DNA of 64,000 nucleotides from CAZYQW01 sp964649825. GTDB lineage: Bacteria; Planctomycetota; B15-G4; JADJEK01. The notes beneath the pieces are model-generated. The model was not told where the DNA came from, did no database searches, and saw only the letters and a program-made list of their open reading frames with translations. The translations under genes and the position numbers were made by a program. The stretch covers positions 38,152 through 102,151 of the forward strand of contig CAZYQW010000081.1 in the NCBI GenBank assembly GCA_964649825.1, in the 5' to 3' direction. Positions 11,245 through 20,463 of the stretch are shown in pieces; the first letter of the stretch is position 1, and the number at the start of each line of letters is the position of its first letter.

Positions 11245-11682
11245 ATGCGCAGTTACGTCGCCAAGCCGAGCGACACGACGCGGCAGTGGCTGATCGTCGA
11301 TGGTACCGACCAGGTCCTCGGGCGGCTCGCGACCAAGATCGCGACCGTCCTCATGGGGAAGCATCGCCCGACTTACACCGCGCACGTCGACACCGGCGAC
11401 TTCGTCGTGGTCGTCAACGCGGACAAGATCCGGGTCTCGCCAGCCGAACGGCCGCGGCGGCGAATGGTCACGTACCACACCGGGTTCCTCGGAGGGTTGC
11501 GCCAGACTCCCATGACCGAGGTGTTCGACCAGAACCCGGCCAAGGTGGTCCAGCTCGCGGTCCGACGGATGCTCCCGAAGACCAAGCTCGGCCGAAAGAT
11601 GTTCACGAAGCTGCGTGTGTATCGGGGCGAAGAGCATCCCCACGTCGCGCAGAAGCCCCAGCCGTTTCCCGAGCGCCTTTAA
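11245..11682 (+). CDS. rplM: 50S ribosomal protein L13
   Basis: A 145-residue protein, the usual length. Typical L13 signatures are present: an N-terminal W-x-V-D-(A/G) segment, LGRLA near residue 30, a GDFVVVVNADKI strand, and the YHTGFLGGL...TE...P...V..AV.RMLPK core. ATG 11245 sits eight bases after AGGAG; GTG at 11242 is in frame but closer to it. The standard rplM-rpsI pair follows, 19 bases apart. Confidence 0.97.
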   Translation: MRSYVAKPSDTTRQWLIVDGTDQVLGRLATKIATVLMGKHRPTYTAHVDTGDFVVVVNADKIRVSPAERPRRRMVTYHTGFLGGLRQTPMTEVFDQNPAKVVQLAVRRMLPKTKLGRKMFTKLRVYRGEEHPHVAQKPQPFPERL

Positions 11683-11701
11683 CTACCGCGGAGCATAAGT
11701 C

Positions 11702-12163
11702 GTGACCGACACGCTATCGACCGAGACCCCGAACGAAGCGCCCTCGCCGGCCCCGGCGATGCCGTCGCCCGCGATCGACGGGCCCGTCTGGGGAACGGGA
11801 CGTCGCAAGACGTCCGTGGCTCGTGTCCGCATCAAGTACGGCAGCGGCAAGATCGAGGTGAACGGACGGGAGTTCCGCGAGTTCTTCCCGACGCCGCAGT
11901 CGCAGCTCGCCGTGCTCGCGCCGCTCGCCGTGACCGGCACCCAGAACAAGTACGACATCTTCATCTCCGTCCGTGGGGGGGGATTGACCGGCCAGTCTGG
12001 TGCCGCGGCGCTCGGAATCGGCCGGGCCCTGAAGGACGCCGAGCCGAACCTCGAGCTCGCGCTGCGTGAAGGGAGCTTCTTGACCCGAGACAGCCGCATG
12101 AAGGAACGGAAGAAGTACGGTCTGCGTGGCGCCCGACGGGCGTTCCAGTTCTCGAAGCGCTAA
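11702..12163 (+). CDS. rpsI: 30S ribosomal protein S9
   Basis: A 153-residue protein with the S9 core GTGRRKTSVARVR, a G-G-G-x-x-GQ-G-A segment (GGGLTGQSGAA), and a basic C-terminus ending in SKR, the tail that reaches the P-site tRNA. The N-terminus carries about 30 extra Pro/Ala/Ser-rich residues before the conserved domain. GTG start. Second gene of the rplM operon. Confidence 0.97.
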   Translation: MTDTLSTETPNEAPSPAPAMPSPAIDGPVWGTGRRKTSVARVRIKYGSGKIEVNGREFREFFPTPQSQLAVLAPLAVTGTQNKYDIFISVRGGGLTGQSGAAALGIGRALKDAEPNLELALREGSFLTRDSRMKERKKYGLRGARRAFQFSKR

Positions 12164-12218
12164 GATCGTTCCATCCTCGCAGGCCGATCCGAGTCCGGGT
12201 CGCGACGAGACACGATAC

Positions 12219-12248
12219 GAGGCCGCCGGGCTCTTCCCCGCCGGCCTC
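12219..12248 (+). terminator. Terminator after rpsI
   Basis: GAGGCCGCCGGG and CCCCGCCGGCCTC pair with one mismatch around a short loop and are followed by GTTTG. It lies 56 bases after rpsI and before the yebC start. Confidence 0.55.
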
Positions 12249-12286
12249 GTTTGACATGAGACCGAGGACACCTCGAGAGTCGACCG

Positions 12287-13036
12287 ATGGCTGGACACTC
12301 ACACTCCGCGAACATCCGCCACCGCAAAGCGGCCGTGGATGCCAAGAAGGGCGCCGCGTTCTCCAAGCACGCGAAGCTGATCATGACCGCGGCGCGACTG
12401 GGGGGGCGTGACGTCAAGATGAACCCGCGGCTCGCGCTCGCCATCGAGAAGGCGCGCGCGGACAACATGCCGAAGGACAAGATCGAGCGCGCGATCAAGA
12501 AGGGAATGGGAGAGCTCGAAGGAACCCAGCTCGAGGAGATCCGCTACGAGGCGTATGGTCCGGGCGGCGTGGCGATGCTCATCGATTGTCTGACGGACAA
12601 CCGCAATCGAACCGCCTCTGACGTGCGCCATCAGCTCGAGAAGGCAGGGGGGCGTCTCGCGGAGTCGGGTTCGGTCGGTTGGATGTTCGACGCGCGGGCC
12701 TTCCTCGTCGTGCCGGCGGAGGGAGTCGGCGAGGATGCCCTGACCGAGACCGTGATGGAGCTCGGCGGGGAGGATCTCAAGCGAGAGGACGACGTCTTCG
12801 AGATCTTCGGCGACTCGGCCCAGTTGAGCACCCTCCACAAGGGCCTGATCGAGGCCGGCTTCACGGTCGACCGCTTGGAAATCGCGATGGTTCCGCAGAA
12901 CACGGTCGCCCTCGATCGGGAGAACGCCGAGAAGATCGTGCACCTGCTCGATGCCCTGGAAGAGCACGACGACGTCCAGGCGACGCACTCGAACCTCGAG
13001 ATCCCCGACGAGGTCCTGAAGGACCTCGAGCTCTGA
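12287..13036 (+). CDS. YebC/PmpR family transcription or translation factor
   Basis: A 249-residue YebC-family protein. The characteristic opening MAGHSHSANIRHRKAAVDAKK is present, followed by the ARADNMPKDKIERAIKKG segment and a YEAYGPGGVA segment, covering all three YebC domains at normal length. Some members bind DNA and regulate genes; others have been linked to relief of ribosome stalling at proline stretches. Which applies here cannot be told. Confidence 0.93.
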   Translation: MAGHSHSANIRHRKAAVDAKKGAAFSKHAKLIMTAARLGGRDVKMNPRLALAIEKARADNMPKDKIERAIKKGMGELEGTQLEEIRYEAYGPGGVAMLIDCLTDNRNRTASDVRHQLEKAGGRLAESGSVGWMFDARAFLVVPAEGVGEDALTETVMELGGEDLKREDDVFEIFGDSAQLSTLHKGLIEAGFTVDRLEIAMVPQNTVALDRENAEKIVHLLDALEEHDDVQATHSNLEIPDEVLKDLEL

Positions 13037-13179
13037 CCGACGACCGCGGGCGCGCCCGTTCGGGACTCGGCGGAAATCGAGACATTTTCCTCAAGGCCGG
13101 ACCCTCACTGGTCGATAAGAGCCCGTGTGGGTCGGCGTGGTTCGCCCCGCGAATCCAAGCCCCTTTCCGGAGGTCCTCC

Positions 13180-14175
13180 ATGGGTGACGTGAAACGAGCC
13201 CTAGTGGCTCGGCTCGATGCCGGCGCGCGGGGGACCGTGCGCGCGTTCCTCGAACAGAACGGCTACGAGGTGGTCGAGGCGGACAACGGCGTGGATGCAC
13301 TGAATCTGGTGCGCGAGCGGCAGCCCGACCTCGTCTTCGCGGACGGAGTCCTGCCGAAGCTCTCCGGGTTCGAGCTCTGTCGCGAGGCCAAGGCGCTGTC
13401 GGACCCCAACCCCGTCCCGGTCGTTCTTGCGATCGAGGAGTCGGACAACTACGGCCGGGGTCGCGCTCGCGCCGAGGGCGCCGACTTGATCCTGACCGAC
13501 CCGCTGCTGGCGGAAGACCTGCAGGACCTCCTCCACGTCGAGGCGAACCCGAAAGACCGAGTCGATCACATGCTGAGCGGTCGCGGTGGCACCCGCGATC
13601 GTTTCTTGAAGGAGCTCCTCCGAGCCGGTCCGTCGCGCAACGACCCGATCCTTTCCCGGGTCTCCGACCCCCTGACCGGGCTCCATCACAAGGAGTTCAT
13701 CGGTCTGAAGGTCGAGGAGGAGTTCAAGAAGGCGCGGCGGTACGGCTACGCGTTGGCGATCCTGCTCGTCGACGTCGAGAACTACGAGGAGGCCCTCCGC
13801 GAGCACGGAAAGCCGGTCGCGAACGAGATGCTCCTCGAAGTCGCCGGGATCTTCCTGTGCGAGTCCCGGGACGTCGACGCCGCGGGCAGGATCGACAACT
13901 CGCGTTTCCTGCTCCTCCTCCCGAACACCGACATCGAGGGCGCGCGGATCATGGCGGAGCGCGTCTTCCAGCAGGTCTGCTCACGGACCGTCGTGGCCGG
14001 CGAGAACGAAGTGCAGATCCGCGCAAGCGTCGGGATCGCGGCCCTTCCCGCGACCGAGGCGAACACCGTCGACGAGTTCCTCGATCGCGCGCTGCGGGCG
14101 ATGAAGGCCGCCTCGCGCATGGGCGGGAACCGGATCTGCGCGTGGGGCGAGGAGCGAAAGGTCGAGAAGGCGTAG
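13180..14175 (+). CDS. Degenerate receiver-GGDEF protein
   Basis: A 331-residue protein with an N-terminal CheY-like receiver (1-125) and a GGDEF-fold domain (about 160-325). The phospho-acceptor aspartate seems kept (FADG, about D55), but the acidic pair after strand 1 is replaced (RLDAG) and the conserved switch Thr and Lys positions look altered. The GGDEF signature is IDNSRF at about 238-243, so the catalytic/metal motif is lost while the fold pattern (PLTGLHHKEF start, SVGIAALP near the end) remains. A diguanylate-cyclase-derived regulator without cyclase activity is likely. ATG 13180 follows GGAGG by nine bases. Longer upstream ORF readings overlap yebC and are artefacts. Confidence 0.82.
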   Translation: MGDVKRALVARLDAGARGTVRAFLEQNGYEVVEADNGVDALNLVRERQPDLVFADGVLPKLSGFELCREAKALSDPNPVPVVLAIEESDNYGRGRARAEGADLILTDPLLAEDLQDLLHVEANPKDRVDHMLSGRGGTRDRFLKELLRAGPSRNDPILSRVSDPLTGLHHKEFIGLKVEEEFKKARRYGYALAILLVDVENYEEALREHGKPVANEMLLEVAGIFLCESRDVDAAGRIDNSRFLLLLPNTDIEGARIMAERVFQQVCSRTVVAGENEVQIRASVGIAALPATEANTVDEFLDRALRAMKAASRMGGNRICAWGEERKVEKA

Positions 14176-14216
14176 CGGCGCGCGGCCGAACGCCTCGTTC
14201 ACCGCCGCCGCGAGAC

Positions 14217-14247
14217 GGGCCGCGACCTCGAAGAGAGGTCGCGGCCC
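14217..14247. terminator. Perfect 12-bp hairpin between GGDEF gene and ppdK
   Basis: GGGCCGCGACCT and AGGTCGCGGCCC pair perfectly around a 7-base loop, between two converging genes. It probably stops transcription from both sides; no T-run is present. Confidence 0.6.
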
Positions 14248-14306
14248 GCGCCGTTTCGGCCGCGGGATGAGTCCGTGCACTCCGTAACCACCGTCCGCGG
14301 AATGGA

Positions 14307-16934
14307 TCAGTGTTCCTTGCGCACCCTCGCCTGCGCCGCGGCCAGCCGCGCGATCGGGATGCGGTACGGCGAGCAGGAGACGTAGTCGAGCTCGGCCCGA
14401 TCGCAGAACTCCACCGAGGCGGGGTCGCCGCCGTGCTCGCCGCAGATGCCGCACTTCAGGCCGGGCTTCGTCGCGCGTCCCTTCGACACCGCCATCTCGA
14501 CGAGCTGTCCAACGCCGCTTTGATCGAGGGTCGCGAACGGGTCGGCCTCGAGGATTCCGGTCTCCACGTAGTGGAGCAGGATCGGACCGGTGTCGTCGCG
14601 CGACAAGCCGAACGTCATCTGGGTCAGGTCGTTCGTGCCGAACGAGAAGAAGTCCGCCTCGGCGGCGATCTCGTGCGCGGTGAGCGCGGCGCGCGGCACC
14701 TCGATCATCGTGCCGATCAGGATTTCGCCCGCGAAACCGGTCTCCCGCCCTACGTCGGCGATGACTCGCTCGGTCAGGGCGCGGAGCTTCTTCAGCTCGG
14801 CCTTGGTGCCGACGAGGGGGTGCATGATCTCGGGCAGGACGTCGACGCCCTCCTTCGAGCAGGTCGCGGCTGCCTCGACGATCGCGCGGACCTGCATCTC
14901 ATAGATCTCGGGGTGGGTCAAGCCGAGCCGGCATCCCCGGTGTCCGAGCATCGGGTTCAGCTCGTGGAGATCCGCCACCTTCACCTGCACCGCATCGCGA
15001 TCGACCCCGAGCGTCGCCGCCATCTCATCCTGCGCCGCGTCCGTCATCGGCAGGAACTCGTGGAGCGGCGGGTCGAGCAGCCGGATGGTGACCGGCCGTC
15101 CCGCCATCACGCGGAAGATTCCGATGAAGTCGTCCCGCTGGTAGGGGAGGAGCTTGTCGAGCGCGCGCCGGCGCGCGGCGGCGTCGCTCGCGAGGATCAT
15201 CTCTCGCACCGCGATGATGCGGTCGCCCTCGAAGAACATGTGCTCGGTCCGGCAGAGGCCGATCCCCTCGGCGCCGAACCTCACCGCGACCTCGCAGTCG
15301 TGGGGCGTGTCCGCGTTCGCGCGGATGCGCAACCGACGGGCCTCGTCGGCCCATTCCATCAACGTGTCGAACTCACGGGAGAGCTCGGGAGCGATGGTCG
15401 GGAGACACCCCTCGTAGACCAGTCCGAGCGAGCCGTCGAGCGAGATCCAGTCGCCCTCGCGCAGCGTGACGCCGCTCGCCGTCATCGTCTTCGTCGCGTA
15501 GTCGATGTGGACGTTCTCGCAGCCCGCCACGCAGCACGTCCCCATGCCGCGCGCCACGACCGCCGCGTGCGAGGTCATGCCGCCGCGCGACGTGAGGATT
15601 CCCTTCGATGCGTGCATGCCGCCGATGTCCTCGGGCGACGTCTCGTGACGCACGAGGATGACGTCCTCGCCCCGCGCCTTGGCCTCCTCGGCGTCGCCTG
15701 GGCTGAAGTAGATGCGGCCCGACGCGGCGCCGGGCGACGCGGGTAGGCCCTTGCCGATCCGCTTCTTGTCGGCCTCGGGATCGAACTCGGGATGCAGGAG
15801 CTGATCGAGCGCCTTGGGATCGACGCGGAGGAGGGCGGTGTGGCGGTCGATGAGCGTCTCGGCGACCATCTCGACCGCGATCCGGACCGCGGCCTTGCCG
15901 GTCCGCTTTCCGTTCCGGGTCTGCAGCATGAACAGCTCGCCCTCCTGAACGGTGAACTCGATGTCCTGCATGTCCCGATAGTGGCCCTCGAGGCGATCCT
16001 TGATCGAGATCAGCTTGGCGTACGTGTCGGGGATCACTTCGTCGATCCGCGCGATCGGCTCGGGCGTCCGGATGCCGGCGACCACGTCCTCGCCCTGGGC
16101 GTTCTCGAGGAACTCGCCGTAGAAGACGTTCTCGCCCGTGCTCGGGTCGCGCGTGAAGCAGACGCCGGTTCCCGAGCCGCGCCCGAAGTTGCCGAACACC
16201 ATCGCCTGGACGTTCACGGCGGTGCCGGTCAGCCCCCGGATGTCGTTCAGGCGTCGATACGTGACGGCACGGTCGTTGTCCCACGACTCGAAGACCGCGT
16301 TGATCGAGAGGCGGAGCTGCTCCATCGGATCCTGCGGGAACGACGTGCCGCCGCGATCCTCGAACAACTCGAGGTAGCGCCTCGTCAGCTCCTCGAGCGC
16401 GGCCGCGTCGAGGTCCGTGTCCTTGTCGGTCCCGTGCCTTCTCTTGAGAGCGGTCATCACCTGCTCGAAGTGCTCGTGATCGACTCCGCAGACGACGTCG
16501 CCGAACATGTTCACGAAGCGGCGGAACGAGTCCCAAGCGAAGCGCGGGTTGCCGCTCCGCGCGGCGAGGCCGAGGACGGCACGCGAATTCAGGCCCAGAT
16601 TCAAGACCGTATCCATCATGCCCGGCATCGAAACGGCCGCGCCGGAACGGACCGACACGAGGAGCGGATCGCCCGGGTCGCCGAGCTTCTTGCCCAGCGT
16701 CGACTCGAGTCGCGAGAGAGTGGTACGGAGTTCCTCCTCGAGCCCGTCCGGCCAGCGGCGATGCGCGGAGTAGAACGCGCAACAAGCAGTCGTGATCGTG
16801 AGACCGGGCGGAACGGGGATGCCGAGGTTCGTCATCTCTGCGAGGTTCGCCCCCTTGCCCCCGAGGATTCCGCGCATCGAGGCGTCGCCGTCGGCGCGAC
16901 CTTCCCCGAAGAAGTAGACCATCTTCTCGGCCAT
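14307..16934 (-). CDS. ppdK: Pyruvate, phosphate dikinase
   Basis: Interconverts pyruvate, ATP and Pi with phosphoenolpyruvate, AMP and PPi in the cytosol. It has 875 residues, the usual length. The N-terminal nucleotide domain opens with YFFGEG and GGKGANLAEM. The phosphorylated histidine lies in GGMTSHAAVVARGMG (about H456). The C-terminal PEP/pyruvate domain has GLCRTEHMFF, the SFGTNDLTQMTFG strand and the catalytic cysteine in CGICGEHGGD. It indicates a reversible, PPi-linked glycolysis or gluconeogenesis. ATG 16934; the long upstream extension of the frame is antisense to the pilus genes. Confidence 0.97.
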   Translation of the reverse strand: MAEKMVYFFGEGRADGDASMRGILGGKGANLAEMTNLGIPVPPGLTITTACCAFYSAHRRWPDGLEEELRTTLSRLESTLGKKLGDPGDPLLVSVRSGAAVSMPGMMDTVLNLGLNSRAVLGLAARSGNPRFAWDSFRRFVNMFGDVVCGVDHEHFEQVMTALKRRHGTDKDTDLDAAALEELTRRYLELFEDRGGTSFPQDPMEQLRLSINAVFESWDNDRAVTYRRLNDIRGLTGTAVNVQAMVFGNFGRGSGTGVCFTRDPSTGENVFYGEFLENAQGEDVVAGIRTPEPIARIDEVIPDTYAKLISIKDRLEGHYRDMQDIEFTVQEGELFMLQTRNGKRTGKAAVRIAVEMVAETLIDRHTALLRVDPKALDQLLHPEFDPEADKKRIGKGLPASPGAASGRIYFSPGDAEEAKARGEDVILVRHETSPEDIGGMHASKGILTSRGGMTSHAAVVARGMGTCCVAGCENVHIDYATKTMTASGVTLREGDWISLDGSLGLVYEGCLPTIAPELSREFDTLMEWADEARRLRIRANADTPHDCEVAVRFGAEGIGLCRTEHMFFEGDRIIAVREMILASDAAARRRALDKLLPYQRDDFIGIFRVMAGRPVTIRLLDPPLHEFLPMTDAAQDEMAATLGVDRDAVQVKVADLHELNPMLGHRGCRLGLTHPEIYEMQVRAIVEAAATCSKEGVDVLPEIMHPLVGTKAELKKLRALTERVIADVGRETGFAGEILIGTMIEVPRAALTAHEIAAEADFFSFGTNDLTQMTFGLSRDDTGPILLHYVETGILEADPFATLDQSGVGQLVEMAVSKGRATKPGLKCGICGEHGGDPASVEFCDRAELDYVSCSPYRIPIARLAAAQARVRKEH

Positions 16935-16975
16935 CAGCGAGCCTCCCGTTCCGTTGGAGCGTCTTCGTGAACGTG

Positions 16976-17575
16976 TCAGGGGCGAGTCTGCCCCGCCGAC
17001 TCGAGCGCCGCCTCGAGTCCGGGTACGCCGGCGAGCGTCCACCGCGGCGCCATCTCGACGCGCTGAATCGGCTTCCTCGGCTCTCCGGCGAGGTGCCGAT
17101 CGTAGATCGCGATGAGCACCGAGTCCTCGAACTGCTTGGCCGTGACACGATCGGCGAACTCGTGGAGTTCGCTCCCGTCGGCGAAGTGGAGCCGGTACTC
17201 GGGCTCGTTCTGCAGCGAGATCAAGAGCGACGACTCTGCGCCGGCGTCGACTCGCGCGAGCGCGCGGTTGCCATCCTTGTCCATTTCCACCTGGATGCGG
17301 CCGTCGAGGTCGGTCCACTCGAGGAGCAGCACCAGGACCTCGTTCTCGCGCCGGAACACCTCGCGCCCGATGGAGTAGCCGAAGATGCTCCCGAACGATC
17401 GCTTGACGTCGTCCGAGAAACACCGGTACTCGAGCTCCTTGTCGTCGCACGAGAACGCCCGGTGGAACGACCGAATCGTCGCCTCGGGGGTGCTCAGGTC
17501 GACGGTCTCGGGACAGGAGGTCCGGCAGCCCGGCGACGAGACGGCGATTGCGAGGAGGAACGTGGCGAAGCGCAT
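16976..17575 (-). CDS. Putative lipoprotein of unknown function
   Basis: A 199-residue protein with a short hydrophobic leader and a cysteine at residue 17 (SSPGC), fitting a lipobox. A segment around residues 29-60 (TPEATIRSFHRAFSCDDKELEYRC) resembles NTF2/SnoaL-like lipoproteins in which 'P-E-A-T' precedes a helix. It lies 41 bases upstream of ppdK on the same strand and is probably co-transcribed. Function unknown. Confidence 0.65.
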   Translation of the reverse strand: MRFATFLLAIAVSSPGCRTSCPETVDLSTPEATIRSFHRAFSCDDKELEYRCFSDDVKRSFGSIFGYSIGREVFRRENEVLVLLLEWTDLDGRIQVEMDKDGNRALARVDAGAESSLLISLQNEPEYRLHFADGSELHEFADRVTAKQFEDSVLIAIYDRHLAGEPRKPIQRVEMAPRWTLAGVPGLEAALESAGQTRP

Positions 17576-17717
17576 GGAATCCGTAGACGTTACGACCGCG
17601 CTTGCCTCGGGTCAATGCCGGTCGACAGGACCCTGGTTCCGTCCGACGGGCCTCGTTACACTCGTGGGCTTCCTCGAGTAGAACGAGCCCAGTCTGCGGA
17701 GGTCTGTCCCCGACAAC

Positions 17718-19373
17718 ATGACGCGCAAGCTCCTCGGTCAGATCCTCATCGACATGAGCGCCATCGACGAGCCGGCCGTCGCGAAGGCGCTCAATTACCA
17801 GAAGGGAAAGAAGCTGCGCATCGGCGAAGCGCTCACCGCCCTGGGGCTCTGCCAGGAGGACCAGGTGACCAAGGCGCTCGCGACGCAGGCCCAGCTCCCG
17901 TTCGTGGATCTCCGCAAGGGGAAGGTCCACCCCGACGTCATCGCGCGCGTCTCCCGCGACCTCGTCGAGCAGCACCGTTTCATGCCGCTGATGGAGAAGA
18001 ACGGCAAGCTCATCGTCGCGATCGACGATCCCATGCGGATCTTCGAGCTCGACAACCTCTCGTTCCTCCTGAACACGCCGGTCGCCGCCGCGCTCGCGTC
18101 GCCGACCGCGCTGCGCGCCAAGATTCAAGAGTCGTACGGGGTCGGTGAGGTCGCGGACGATTTCGCCAAGCTGGCCGCATCCACCGGCGACGCGGGCGAC
18201 GACGACGCGCCGATCATCCGTATGGTGCAGAAGATGGTGGAGTCCGCGCTCGAGGAGCGCGCATCGGACATCCACGTCGAGCCGTTCGCGGACCGCGTCC
18301 GCGTCCGCTACCGGGTCGACGGGGTGTTGATCGAGCGGGCGACGCACCCGAGCCACCTCCACGCCCCGCTCATCTCGCGCCTGAAGATCATGGCGGGGAT
18401 GGACATCGCCGAGAAGCGCAAGCCGCAGGACGGCCGGATCGGGCTGAGGGTCTCGGGGCGAGACCTCGACATCCGCGCGTCCATCCTTCCGAGCAACCAC
18501 GGGGAGACGATGGTCATGCGCATCCTCGACCAGGAGCGCGGGCTCGTTTCCCTGGAGGAGCTCGGCTTCGACGGCGCCGACCATGCGCGCTTCAAGAGCA
18601 TCATCCGACGACCGAACGGCATCTTCCTCGTCACCGGCCCGACCGGTTCGGGCAAGACGACGTCGCTCTACGCGGCGCTCAAGGAGTTGAACCGGCCCGA
18701 CGTGAAGATCATCACGGCGGAGGATCCGGTCGAGTATCAGCTCGAGGGGGTGAACCAGTGCCAGGTTCGCTCGCAGATCGGACTCGACTTCGCACGGATC
18801 CTGCGCGCGATGCTGCGCCAGGCCCCGAACATCATCCTCGTGGGGGAGATTCGCGACCGCGAGACGGCCGAGATCGCGATCCAGGCCGCGCTCACCGGTC
18901 ACCTCGTCTTCTCGACGCTGCACACGAACGATTCGCCGTCCGCGCTCACCCGATTGATCGACATGGGGATCAAGCCGTTCCTCGTGGCCGCGTCGGTCCA
19001 GGCCGTCATGGCGCAGCGACTGGTGCGGCGGCTTTGCGACAAGTGCCGCAAGCCCTACCAGCCGGAAGAGAGCGAGCTCCGTGCGGTCGGCATCGATGCC
19101 GAACGGTCGGCCGGCAAGACGGTCTTCCGGCCGGACGGATGCCAGGCGTGCGACCGCACCGGCTTCCACGGCCGCCGCGGCGTGTTCGAGCTACTCGAGC
19201 TCGACTCCGGGATCCGCGAGATGATCTTCCGGGGCGAATCGTCCGTCGCCATCCGCGAGCGCGCGCGGGTCTCGGGGCGGATGACGACCCTGCTCGAGGA
19301 CGGCGTCCGCAAGGTGCTGGACGGCGTGACTACGATCCCCGAGGTGCTGCGCATCGCCCACGCGCTGGAGTGA
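17718..19373 (+). CDS. PilB/GspE-type assembly ATPase
   Basis: A hexameric traffic ATPase for type IV pilus extension or type II secretion, 551 residues. The N-terminal MshEN-like domain (1-140) starts TRKLLGQILIDM. Walker A is GPTGSGKTTS (about K313), with the Asp box AEDPVEY, Walker B ILVGEIRD, and the His box TGHLVFSTLHTND. A C-terminal zinc tetracysteine (CDKC ... CQAC) is present, as in PilB/GspE and absent from PilT. It is the first of four genes with spacings of 3-10 bases (17718-23311). With the second PilB at 20464 this makes two extension-type ATPases flanking PilT. Confidence 0.9.
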   Translation: MTRKLLGQILIDMSAIDEPAVAKALNYQKGKKLRIGEALTALGLCQEDQVTKALATQAQLPFVDLRKGKVHPDVIARVSRDLVEQHRFMPLMEKNGKLIVAIDDPMRIFELDNLSFLLNTPVAAALASPTALRAKIQESYGVGEVADDFAKLAASTGDAGDDDAPIIRMVQKMVESALEERASDIHVEPFADRVRVRYRVDGVLIERATHPSHLHAPLISRLKIMAGMDIAEKRKPQDGRIGLRVSGRDLDIRASILPSNHGETMVMRILDQERGLVSLEELGFDGADHARFKSIIRRPNGIFLVTGPTGSGKTTSLYAALKELNRPDVKIITAEDPVEYQLEGVNQCQVRSQIGLDFARILRAMLRQAPNIILVGEIRDRETAEIAIQAALTGHLVFSTLHTNDSPSALTRLIDMGIKPFLVAASVQAVMAQRLVRRLCDKCRKPYQPEESELRAVGIDAERSAGKTVFRPDGCQACDRTGFHGRRGVFELLELDSGIREMIFRGESSVAIRERARVSGRMTTLLEDGVRKVLDGVTTIPEVLRIAHALE

Positions 19374-19377
19374 TCCC

Positions 19378-20460
19378 GTGAACGTCGATCTGGACAAGCT
19401 GCTCGAGACCTGCGTCGAGGCCGGCGGCTCCGACCTCCACCTCACGGTCGGCCGCCCGCCGGTCATCCGCTTGCAGGGGCGGCTGCGCTCGCTGAACCTC
19501 CCCGACCTCACCGCGGACGACACGCGCGCGCTCGTCGAGAAGCTCGCACCGCCCGCGAATCTCGACGAGCTGGGCCGCGTCGGTACGTCCGACTTTGCGA
19601 TCGCGTTCGGCGATCGCGGGCGGTTCCGTGTCTCGATCTTCAAGCAGAAGCACTGCCACGGAGCGGCGCTGCGCCTGATCCCGAGCAAGCTCCTCACCCT
19701 CGAGCAGCTCGGACTTCCGGAGAGCGTGAAGGACCTGCTCGACAACCCGCGCGGCTTGATCCTCGTCACGGGTCCGACCGGTTCCGGCAAGACGACGACG
19801 CTCGCCTCGATGCTCGACTACATCAACGTGAAGTACGACCGCCACATCATCACGATCGAGGACCCGATCGAGTACTACCACACGCACAAGAAGTCGGTGG
19901 TCATGCAGCGCGAGGTCGGTCACGACGTGACGGGGTTCGCCGAGGCGCTTCGTCGCGCGCTTCGTCAGGACCCGGACGTCATCCTCCTCGGCGAGATGCG
20001 CGACAACGAGACGATCAGCACCGCGATCACCGCGGCCGAGACCGGACATCTCGTCTTCGGCACCCTGCATACGACCGGCTCGGCGCGCACCGTCGACCGC
20101 ATCATCGACTCGTTCCCGCACGAGCAGCAGGAGCAGATTCGCGCGCAGCTCGCGGTATCGCTCGTCGCGGTGATCTCGCAGGTGCTGATGCCGCGGGCGG
20201 ACGGCAAGGGCCGGGTCGCCGCATTCGAGATCCTGATCACGACCTCAGCCGTCGAGAACCACATCCGCAAGAACGAGACGTTCAAGATCGCGTCGGTGAT
20301 CCAGACGTCGCGCAAGCGAGGGATGGTCCGGCTCGACGATGCTCTTCTCGACTTGTTCCAGGGCGGCGTGATCACCAAGGAGACCGCGTACGAGTTCTGC
20401 ATGAGCCGACACGACCTCGCCGCGAAGCTCGGCGAGACCCCAGTCGTCGGCGAGGCCTGA
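19378..20460 (+). CDS. pilT: Twitching-motility retraction ATPase PilT
   Basis: A 360-residue PilT family ATPase that powers pilus retraction. It lacks the long N-terminal domain and zinc motif of PilB. Walker A GPTGSGKTTT (about K138), ITIEDPIEY, Walker B VILLGEMRD and GHLVFGTLHT are intact. The AIRNLIRE-type retraction motif is present in divergent form (AVENHIRKNETFK near residue 290). GTG start four bases after the upstream stop, so translation is likely coupled. Confidence 0.92.
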   Translation: MNVDLDKLLETCVEAGGSDLHLTVGRPPVIRLQGRLRSLNLPDLTADDTRALVEKLAPPANLDELGRVGTSDFAIAFGDRGRFRVSIFKQKHCHGAALRLIPSKLLTLEQLGLPESVKDLLDNPRGLILVTGPTGSGKTTTLASMLDYINVKYDRHIITIEDPIEYYHTHKKSVVMQREVGHDVTGFAEALRRALRQDPDVILLGEMRDNETISTAITAAETGHLVFGTLHTTGSARTVDRIIDSFPHEQQEQIRAQLAVSLVAVISQVLMPRADGKGRVAAFEILITTSAVENHIRKNETFKIASVIQTSRKRGMVRLDDALLDLFQGGVITKETAYEFCMSRHDLAAKLGETPVVGEA

Positions 20461-20463
20461 CGC

